From an uncultured Woeseiaceae bacterium (GTDB lineage Bacteria; Pseudomonadota; Gammaproteobacteria; Steroidobacterales; Woeseiaceae), in NCBI GenBank assembly GCA_945787435.1, contig CALZHX010000229.1, positions 1 to 9,210 on the forward strand: DNA of 9,210 bases, read 5' to 3'. Within the stretch, counting starts at the first letter, position 1. Each line of letters opens with the position of its first letter. A program made the position numbers and the translations under genes. Positions 1-4,933 of the stretch are shown in pieces. Below the pieces are notes generated by a model. That model saw nothing but the letters and a program-made list of their open reading frames with translations, ran no database searches and had not been told where the DNA came from.

Positions 1-1
1 G

Positions 2-412
2 ACGTCAAACCTGTTCCTTGGCAGTGGTTTGTTCGATCTGGATGCAATGACCGATGCCGGTATACGTGTCGGGCTGGCGACCGATGTCGGTGGTGGCACG
101 AGCATGTCAATGCTGCGGACGATGAGCGAGGGCTACAAGATCTTGCACTTGCAGGGCCAGTCTTTGCCAGCGAGCCGCGCATTCTACCTGGCAACACTTG
201 GCGCGGCCGAGGCGCTTTATCTCGACGAGCACATTGGAAACTTCATGCCTGGCAAAGAAGCCGATTTCATCGTGCTGGACGCGGCGGGATCGGCCATGTC
301 CGCGCGTCGCGCAGAATCGGCCACATCGCTCGATGAGCTGTTATTTGCGCTGATCTTCCTCGGCGACGACCGACACATCGCGGCGACCTTTTTGCAGGGC
401 GCTCGCCGCTAG
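2..412 (+). CDS. guaD: Guanine deaminase, C-terminal part (5' end outside window)
   Basis: Partial gene, open from the left edge in the frame of base 2; the real start lies upstream. Guanine deaminase is a cytoplasmic zinc amidohydrolase that converts guanine to xanthine and ammonia. Seen: the family segment TSNLFLGSGLF at the very edge, then GLATDVGGGTSMSML, whose Asp is the late metal-site aspartate of amidohydrolases, then MSEGYKILHLQGQ and the closing composite-domain strand PGKEADFIVLD. The tail (LDELLFALIFLGDDRHIAATFLQG) matches the usual C-terminus of the family, so the 3' end is intact. About 136 residues are visible of a protein usually near 430-450. Its stop overlaps the stop of the convergent phosphoribosyltransferase gene, which fits a purine-salvage neighbourhood because xanthine is a possible substrate there. 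A related amidohydrolase of other specificity is unlikely given these signatures. Confidence 0.93.
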   Translation, partial: TSNLFLGSGLFDLDAMTDAGIRVGLATDVGGGTSMSMLRTMSEGYKILHLQGQSLPASRAFYLATLGAAEALYLDEHIGNFMPGKEADFIVLDAAGSAMSARRAESATSLDELLFALIFLGDDRHIAATFLQGARR

Positions 413-993
413 TCTTCCAGAATTGGTTCGAGGCGATCGATGATAGATCCGAGTTCCGGCCGGTTTTCGCGCAACTCGTTAACCGACAAGCCCGACAGTT
501 CGTACGGGAGCACCAGCCAGTCGTCGGTTTCGTGAACAAAATAGTCGGGTACACGCAACGTATTCTTGCCTGGCCGGTACCAGACCGTCGCAATGCGAAT
601 GTCGTGCGGAAGATTGCGGCGTGTCTTGCGCGCCAGCTGGTCGATCACGGCCTGGACACTTGAACCGGTGCTGTACACATCATCGACAATGAGCATCGAG
701 TGGTGTGAACACAGGTTCTCGAGCAGGTACTGCAGACCGTGCACACGAATGGACTCGGCTTTGCTGACCATCTCGTCGTAGCTCGGTGCGCCACGGTAAG
801 ACGTGCGAATGGCGATGTGGTCGGTCTTGACGCCGAGAAAGTCGAGGCCTTCCTGCACGGCGATGCCGACGGCGCTTCCGCCGCGCCACAAGCCAACGAG
901 AAAGTCGGGCTCGAAGCCAGCCTCCGAAATCGTGGCGGCGAGCTGGAAGGAGTCCTTGAGAAAATCATCCGCGGCGATGAATTTTTTGGTCAT
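409..993 (-). CDS. Phosphoribosyltransferase, type I fold (purine PRT-like), paralogue A
   Basis: 194-residue cytoplasmic protein of the PRT type I family, which joins a nucleobase to PRPP to give a nucleoside monophosphate. Seen: an early LVGLWRGGSAVGIAVQE segment (residues 32-48), corresponding to the first PRPP/pyrophosphate loop, and the PRPP signature LIVDDVYSTGSS (101-112) with the two acidic residues and the Thr-Gly. The C-terminal part carries PDYFVHETDDWLVLPYEL (149-166), resembling the WLVFPWE hood segment of xanthine/hypoxanthine-type transferases. The ATG at 991-993 has only a weak Shine-Dalgarno (GGA in tcggaataagca), but the protein begins in register with paralogue B, which supports this start. 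It carries a six-residue insert relative to B (around residues 70-80, SYDEMVSKAES). The nearby guanine deaminase suggests xanthine or hypoxanthine as substrate; that is inference. Confidence 0.85.
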   Translation of the reverse strand: MTKKFIAADDFLKDSFQLAATISEAGFEPDFLVGLWRGGSAVGIAVQEGLDFLGVKTDHIAIRTSYRGAPSYDEMVSKAESIRVHGLQYLLENLCSHHSMLIVDDVYSTGSSVQAVIDQLARKTRRNLPHDIRIATVWYRPGKNTLRVPDYFVHETDDWLVLPYELSGLSVNELRENRPELGSIIDRLEPILED

Positions 994-1018
994 TGCTTAT
1001 TCCGAGGCTGCGGTGCGG

Positions 1019-1040
1019 TAGAATCTGGACAGGCATTATA
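1019..1040. promoter_or_regulatory. Candidate overlapping divergent promoters between the two PRT genes
   Basis: The 64-base gap between the two divergent transferase genes holds TAGAAT (1019-1024, + strand, 5 of 6 with the sigma-70 -10 consensus) and a perfect TATAAT on the - strand (bases 1035-1040). Each lies 25-45 bases from the start codon it would serve. Neither has a convincing -35 hexamer at 16-18 bases, so activity is uncertain. If both are real, their start regions face each other and overlap, so the two genes would compete for polymerase. Confidence 0.3.
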
Positions 1041-1057
1041 GCGACACAACAACAATA

Positions 1058-1630
1058 ATGGACAAGATCGTACTATCGGCGCAGGACCTGCTCCACGACT
1101 CATTCCGGCTCGGCCTTCGCGTGCTCGAAGACGGCTTCAAACCGACGATGATCATAGCGATATGGCGCGGTGGGACGCCGGTCGGCATGGCTGTCCAGGA
1201 AATCTTGGCTTACTGCGGGCTTGAGTCTGACCACATCGCCATTCGCACGTCGTCGTACATCGGCGTCGATCAGCGTGGCGCGGTCGCGGTGCACGGACTC
1301 AATTACATCATAAAGAAGATCTGCCACGATGACCGGGTACTGATCGTGGATGATGTATTCGACACCGGCAATACGATCAAAGCTGTCATTGATGAGCTGG
1401 CAAATCGCGCACGCGGCAACACGCCGGAGGATATTCGTATCGCGGTCCCGTGGTACAAGCCCGAGCGCAATGAGACGGAAATCAAACCGGACTATTTCAT
1501 TCACGAAACGGCTGAGTGGCTTGTCTTTCCGCACGAACTGGATGCGCTGGACCCCGAGGAACTGCGACAGGAGCGTCCGGAGATCGCTGCCATTATCGAG
1601 AGCGCCAAGGAACGACGCGAATCCGCCTGA
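1058..1630 (+). CDS. Phosphoribosyltransferase, type I fold (purine PRT-like), paralogue B
   Basis: 190-residue cytoplasmic PRT type I enzyme, clearly a paralogue of the divergent gene beside it. They share DHIAIRTS (58-65), VHGL, the PRPP signature LIVDDVFDTGNT (95-106), DIRIA, PDYF.HET and a final ELR..RPE...II block; identity is a little under half by eye. It would transfer phosphoribose from PRPP to a purine base. IWRGGTPVGMAVQE (35-48) is the first phosphate-binding loop, and AEWLVFPHELD (152-162) the C-terminal hood. The start ATG follows an AT-rich CAACAATA with no clear Shine-Dalgarno, but no better in-frame start exists and it aligns with paralogue A. The LOG-type gene follows 10 bases after the stop, so the two are probably cotranscribed. 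Xanthine/hypoxanthine/guanine specificity is not decidable here; divergent base-contacting regions suggest the paralogues differ in substrate. Confidence 0.86.
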   Translation: MDKIVLSAQDLLHDSFRLGLRVLEDGFKPTMIIAIWRGGTPVGMAVQEILAYCGLESDHIAIRTSSYIGVDQRGAVAVHGLNYIIKKICHDDRVLIVDDVFDTGNTIKAVIDELANRARGNTPEDIRIAVPWYKPERNETEIKPDYFIHETAEWLVFPHELDALDPEELRQERPEIAAIIESAKERRESA

Positions 1631-1640
1631 GTACGAAGCG

Positions 1641-2210
1641 ATGTTGCAAAGAATCTGCGTGTATTGCGGCTCGAGCTCGGGCAAAGATGACATCTACAAG
1701 CGCGCGGCTCACGGCCTCGCCAACGTGCTTGTTCAAAACAACATAGAGCTGGTCTATGGCGGCGCCGCCAAGGGCACCATGGGCATTCTTGCAGACGCGG
1801 TACTCGAGCACGACGGCGCAGTGCATGGCGTCATTCCCAAAATGCTCGAAGAAAAAGAAATCGCACACACCGGGCTGACCAAGCTGCACGTCGTCGCGTC
1901 AATGCACGAACGAAAGTCAATGATGGCGGCGTTGTCCGATGGATTCATCGCATTGCCCGGTGGTTTTGGCACTCTGGAGGAACTTGTCGAAATCGTGACC
2001 TGGGGTCAACTGCGATTTCACGAGAAGCCATGTGGCCTGCTTAATGTAAACGGCTATTTTGACAAGCTGCTCGGGTTCCTCGATCACATGCAGGACGAAG
2101 GTTTTCTCAAGGCTGAAAATCGCGCGATGCTTCTCGCCGATGACAATCCCGCAGGGCTGTTACGTCAATTCGACACCTATTCGGCACCAGCGACCGACAA
2201 GTGGCTTTAG
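1641..2210 (+). CDS. LOG-family protein (nucleoside 5'-monophosphate phosphoribohydrolase)
   Basis: 189-residue Rossmann-like protein of the LOG family (often misnamed lysine decarboxylase). Characterised members hydrolyse AMP or cytokinin riboside monophosphates to free base plus ribose 5-phosphate. Seen: ICVYCGSSSG (5-14), VYGGAAKGTMG (38-48), the catalytic MHERK (88-92) with its Arg, and PGGFGTLEE (106-114), the family's PGGxGTxxE signature with catalytic Glu. Length is typical for the short, single-domain type. The frame stays open upstream into the previous gene, but conserved sequence begins at ATG 1641, 10 bases after the transferase stop, which I chose. The Shine-Dalgarno is weak (GAAG), so translation may be coupled. 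The second Gly-rich motif has Ala where many members have a third Gly. With the PRT upstream it could return nucleotides to bases in the same pathway. Confidence 0.9.
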   Translation: MLQRICVYCGSSSGKDDIYKRAAHGLANVLVQNNIELVYGGAAKGTMGILADAVLEHDGAVHGVIPKMLEEKEIAHTGLTKLHVVASMHERKSMMAALSDGFIALPGGFGTLEELVEIVTWGQLRFHEKPCGLLNVNGYFDKLLGFLDHMQDEGFLKAENRAMLLADDNPAGLLRQFDTYSAPATDKWL

Positions 2211-2217
2211 GTGGTAT

Positions 2218-2377
2218 GGACGACTGCAGCTGGCATGTTGCTCACCTTCATGGCTCGGTGGACCGACAACATTCTGTTGCCGTCCCTACGGGCACACTAG
2301 GTGTGTCCAAAATCGCTCCCTGCGATTTTGTCGCTGCGCTTTACTTACGGTGACCAACATCCCACCCGCAGCCGTCC
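2218..2377. repeat. Structured inverted-repeat element with five nested hairpins
   Basis: Fills the gap between two convergent genes. The outer arms 2218-2246 and 2349-2377 are inverted copies matching at 24 of 29 positions; the inner 12 bases (ATGTTGCTCACC against GGTGACCAACAT) match at 11. Between them lie five almost contiguous perfect hairpins: TCGGT/ACCGA (2255-2266), CAACA/TGTTG (2267-2279), CCGT/ACGG (2280-2291), CACAC/GTGTG (2293-2305) and CAAAATCGC/GCGATTTTG (2308-2330). No transposase and no obvious target duplication are visible. The layout resembles a non-autonomous miniature inverted-repeat element or a dispersed intergenic repeat; a structured RNA is another reading. It ends one base short of the AlbA_2 gene's stop codon. 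Only one copy is in this window. Confidence 0.7.
2308..2330. terminator. Candidate bidirectional terminator hairpin
   Basis: A perfect 9-base stem (CAAAATCGC with GCGATTTTG) around a TCCCT loop, the strongest hairpin of the larger repeat. Because the stem has A's on one side and T's on the other, either strand gives a GC core followed by a short U tract, as in bidirectional terminators. It lies between convergent genes, where such a signal is expected. The U tract is only four bases and the GC core short, so efficiency is doubtful. Confidence 0.4.
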
Positions 2378-2378
2378 G

Positions 2379-3542
2379 CTAAAATAACAGCCTGATTTTG
2401 CCTTTCGCCGGCGTGCGCAGGTTTTGTGCGAACAGCGAGTACTGAATTCCAAGCCGTCGGTCTTTGAGCTCATCGCCGACACAGATTCTCAACGGCAGCT
2501 CGAATACGTCGACCGGTTCGCCGGGCTGAATATCGCCAAGCTTGACTGAGATGTGTATGGAGTCGTCATGCAAGCTGACAGACGGGTATCCCGCTTGCTC
2601 GGCCGGAGTTCTTTCGATGAATTTTTCGTCACGTGGTATTCGTGGCAGCTGAGTCGCGACATGTAATGCGTCGTGATTCGGCATGACGAGCGCAAGAGAT
2701 GCATCGTGTATTTCTTCGTCGCCCTGATTAAGGAGCACTATCTGAATCGGCGTTACATTTTCTTCGAACAGAAAATGGTCGTCCTGGTGCTTGTAGCGTC
2801 GTTCGAGTTTCTGCATCTCGTGAATGATTTCATCTGTGGAGCGCTCTTCGTATGGACTGTCAGTGCCGAACAGCCGGGCGTGTGTCAGGCGCGCGACGAT
2901 CGTATTTGACGCGGATGCGTGCACACGTTGCTTTGCTTCGATTAGTTCGTGAAGTTTCGCGCCCGCGACCATGGAAGGAAGCTCGACAAAGCTGCGTGTG
3001 GCAACTTTGAGTTCCTTGTGAATAATGTCGCCCGGGAAACCAATTTCGACGTTGGCGGCGGACACCGAGTCCTGGAACTTCCTCTCGAACAGGGACTGCA
3101 ATTGTCGACGGCCCAGCTTCACGGCCCCGTTATTGATGCGGGCATAGGCGTCACCGCGGCGCAATGTCTCGGAGTAGTCGACACGCATCATGTAGGGGCG
3201 ATCCTGGCAGTCACCAATTTCGAACACGCCGACGCGCTCGCCCTCTACCGTCACAGGCTGATAACGAATGCGAATCGGTGGCTCGATGTGATCGTTCGCC
3301 AGCGATTGGTAAGCGGGTTTGCCCGAGAAATCGGCGCGATCGACGCCGTACATCCGCTTACGGTCTTTCTTGTCGAAATCGGTGCCCGTAATGATGTAGC
3401 GCGTGCCCTCGACAGACGCGTTTGCCATCGCGATAACATCGCGCAGGAAACGCTCGACACCCGATTTGCCGTAAGCTTTTTTCTGAAACTGTACGGCAGT
3501 CGAAGGCGTCGCCGAGCGAACAATGCGGGCGAGACGGTTCAT
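2379..3542 (-). CDS. AlbA_2 (Schlafen-type) domain protein with uncharacterised C-terminus
   Basis: 387-residue predicted cytoplasmic protein. Residues about 15-155 look like the AlbA_2 domain (formerly divergent AAA_4), a putative nucleic-acid-binding fold: VQFQKKAYG (17-25) in place of the usual E-F-K start, DVIAMANASVEGTRYIITGT (35-54) corresponding to the A.AN..GG...IG core, IEPPIRIRYQPV (86-97), GVFEIGDCQDRPYMM (105-119), and SETLRRGDAYARI (124-136), the typical Y.R.G/R.G closing strand. The rest has no recognised motif: a charged helical stretch (200-258, including EIIHEMQKLERRYKHQDD), then a beta-rich half with repeated I.V.L patterns. No transmembrane segment or signal peptide. The ATG has no Shine-Dalgarno, and no alternative start occurs upstream before a stop. 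It is often a transcription regulator or a defence/stress component in other contexts; no partner of that kind is adjacent, so the role is unknown. Confidence 0.75.
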   Translation of the reverse strand: MNRLARIVRSATPSTAVQFQKKAYGKSGVERFLRDVIAMANASVEGTRYIITGTDFDKKDRKRMYGVDRADFSGKPAYQSLANDHIEPPIRIRYQPVTVEGERVGVFEIGDCQDRPYMMRVDYSETLRRGDAYARINNGAVKLGRRQLQSLFERKFQDSVSAANVEIGFPGDIIHKELKVATRSFVELPSMVAGAKLHELIEAKQRVHASASNTIVARLTHARLFGTDSPYEERSTDEIIHEMQKLERRYKHQDDHFLFEENVTPIQIVLLNQGDEEIHDASLALVMPNHDALHVATQLPRIPRDEKFIERTPAEQAGYPSVSLHDDSIHISVKLGDIQPGEPVDVFELPLRICVGDELKDRRLGIQYSLFAQNLRTPAKGKIRLLF

Positions 3543-3561
3543 AACAGATGAACTATGACCG

Positions 3562-3606
3562 ATTATGTTGAAACAGCGCCGGAACTACTCGTCATTTCTG
3601 AGAAAT
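3562..3606 (-). promoter_or_regulatory. Candidate promoter and palindromic operator upstream of the AlbA_2 gene
   Basis: On the - strand, CATAAT (bases 3562-3567, 5 of 6 with the -10 consensus) lies about 20 bases upstream of the start codon and would give a very short leader, consistent with the missing Shine-Dalgarno. No good -35 is visible at the usual distance. Just upstream is a perfect palindrome with one central base, ATTTCTGAGAAAT (3594-3606), a plausible binding site for a dimeric regulator. Both calls are pattern-based only. Confidence 0.25.
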
Positions 3607-3643
3607 CAGGACCACGGCCGGTCAATTAATATTCGGGATGCGA

Positions 3644-3672
3644 TTGCGGGCCGCGCGCTGGCGCGGCATTAT
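3644..3672 (+). promoter_or_regulatory. Candidate promoter with palindrome in its spacer, upstream of the kinase gene
   Basis: TTGCGG (3644-3649) and CATTAT (3667-3672) are separated by exactly 17 bases and lie 32 bases from the kinase start. Hexamer matches are 3 and 4 of 6, so weak. The spacer is almost wholly occupied by a perfect GC-rich inverted repeat, GCCGCGC and GCGCGGC around GCTG (3650-3667). This could be an operator or a hairpin; no T tract follows, so it is not a terminator on this strand. Confidence 0.25.
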
Positions 3673-3704
3673 TGCATAGCTAATTAACTGTTTTAAAAAG
3701 AAAA

Positions 3705-4760
3705 ATGACGGAATCACGAAGTTCTCTGGACACCATCGCCGTGCCACCCCCTGATGCGCCCGAAATCGAGGTTCTGGACCTCCTGATCCGGGAGTTCGGA
3801 TTGCAGGGCAAATTGACGCCACTTGTCAGCGAACGGGACCTGAATTTTCGCCTGGATGCCACCAACGGGCGACAGTTCGTCGTGAAGATTGCGAACGCTG
3901 CGGAGCCCGCGCAGATTACCGACTTCCAGATCCAGGCGCTGTTGCACCTGGAAGCATCGGCTTGCACGGTCGCTGTGCCGAAACTGGTTCGAACGCGATC
4001 GGGGGAGACGTCATCGAATATCGGGACTGCGGACGCGAGCAATGTCCTGCGGGTCGTCAGCTACGTTCCGGGGCGTCCGGTTGAAGAAACCGCGCCTGGG
4101 CCGGAACTTGCTTACGCTTTAGGCCAGTGCCTTGCAGAACTCGACAGGGCGCTCAGTGATTTTTCGCACGCGGGAGAATCACAAGTCCTGCTTTGGGACA
4201 TGCAACGAGCGAGCGAGCTGCGCGAATTGATGGCGCACGTTTCGGATCCCGAACTGCAGGCGATGGTGAATGCGTGCCTCGATGATTTCGAAAAGCGGGC
4301 TGCGCCATTTTTTCCTGAATTGCGGAGCCAGGTGATCCATAACGATCTGAACCCAGGAAATATCCTGATAACGGATACGGAGCCCGCCACCGTCGCGGGC
4401 GTCATCGACTTCGGCGATATGCTGCGTGCGCCGCTTATCGTCGACGTCGCAATCGCGGCCGCGTATCTGCGCTCGACAGATGACGACACGCTGGCGGCGA
4501 CACGGGCGTTGATCGCAGGCTTCAACAGCATCGTGCCGCTCGAGGAACGGGAGCGTGAGTTGCTATTCGACCTGATCCGCATGCGCCTCGCCACGACAAT
4601 TACGATCTTGTATTGGCGCAAATCGGCCCGCTCGGAGGAGGATGCCTACCTCAGGAAGGCGCTGCGAGAGCAGAGCTCCGAGCGCTTTTTGCGGCATATC
4701 AATCGGATTTCACGGCAGGATTTTGCGGACCGCGTTCTCGACTTAATAAAACCCTTTTAA
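3705..4760 (+). CDS. APH-fold small-molecule kinase, hydroxylysine kinase-like
   Basis: 351-residue cytoplasmic kinase of the aminoglycoside phosphotransferase (APH/choline kinase-like) family. Seen: SERDLNF (42-48) in the nucleotide-loop region, FVVKIAN (58-64) with the ATP-binding Lys61, the hinge-side LRVVSYVPGRPV (115-126), the catalytic loop VIHNDLNPGNIL (210-221) with Asp214 and Asn219, and the metal-binding VIDFGDM (233-239) with Asp235. The spacing, the DFGDM motif and the following VDVAIAAAYL resemble 5-hydroxylysine kinase (AGPHD1/HYKK), which uses GTP to phosphorylate hydroxylysine, more than drug-modifying APHs. The closely related bacterial proteins are often fused or adjacent to a class III aminotransferase; none is visible here. 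All catalytic residues are present. The start ATG follows AAAAAGAAAA, a weak ribosome site. The substrate remains an inference; a role in drug resistance is not suggested by anything seen. Confidence 0.8.
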   Translation: MTESRSSLDTIAVPPPDAPEIEVLDLLIREFGLQGKLTPLVSERDLNFRLDATNGRQFVVKIANAAEPAQITDFQIQALLHLEASACTVAVPKLVRTRSGETSSNIGTADASNVLRVVSYVPGRPVEETAPGPELAYALGQCLAELDRALSDFSHAGESQVLLWDMQRASELRELMAHVSDPELQAMVNACLDDFEKRAAPFFPELRSQVIHNDLNPGNILITDTEPATVAGVIDFGDMLRAPLIVDVAIAAAYLRSTDDDTLAATRALIAGFNSIVPLEERERELLFDLIRMRLATTITILYWRKSARSEEDAYLRKALREQSSERFLRHINRISRQDFADRVLDLIKPF

Positions 4761-4808
4761 ATCAACACCTTAATTGGCAGCTCAAAGGGTCTCCCCGACA
4801 CTTTTGTT

Positions 4809-4864
4809 TCCATCTTGTGAAATATTGACCATGAGTGGTTCACGGTGGTCACAAAAGATGTGGA
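4809..4864 (+). other. Imperfect hairpin in the leader region of the diguanylate cyclase gene
   Basis: The 173-base gap between the kinase and the cyclase holds TCCATCTTGTGA (4809-4820), which can pair with TCACAAAAGATGTGGA (4849-4864) as a 12-base-pair stem with two 2-base bulges, enclosing a small ACCA/TGGT hairpin (4828-4839). It does not match the c-di-GMP riboswitch layouts I know and has no T tract for a terminator. I see no convincing promoter in this gap. The structure may be fortuitous. Confidence 0.25.
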
Positions 4865-4933
4865 TTAGTTCCCGGTAATCAGCGGTTTGGCGACATAACA
4901 TTGGCTTCAGTCTCTTAAACCAGACAGGGATCC

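Noticed and set aside
1350..1640. Upstream extension of the LOG reading frame, which would give a 286-residue protein
   Set aside because: This part overlaps the phosphoribosyltransferase in another frame, lacks family motifs, and LOG homology begins at the ATG at 1641.
1100..1693. 197-codon open frame on the - strand over paralogue B
   Set aside because: It is the antisense shadow of a well-supported phosphoribosyltransferase and has no domain signature.
2286..2360. 24-codon ORF on the - strand inside the inverted-repeat element, with a G-rich stretch before its ATG
   Set aside because: It is wholly contained in the palindromic structure, which explains the sequence better; no protein-like pattern is seen.
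2949..3551. 200-codon open frame on the + strand over the AlbA_2 gene
   Set aside because: It is antisense to a gene with recognisable domain motifs; no motif of its own.
3650..3667. GC-rich hairpin as an intrinsic terminator
   Set aside because: No T tract follows on either strand, and it lies between divergent starts, where no transcript needs to end.
4740..4770. AAAACCCTTTT at the end of the kinase gene as a terminator
   Set aside because: The stem is four A-T pairs around three bases, with no GC core, and is not a credible terminator.
4820..4853. TTGACC (4825-4830) as the -35 of a cyclase promoter
   Set aside because: No acceptable -10 hexamer is found 16-18 bases downstream.
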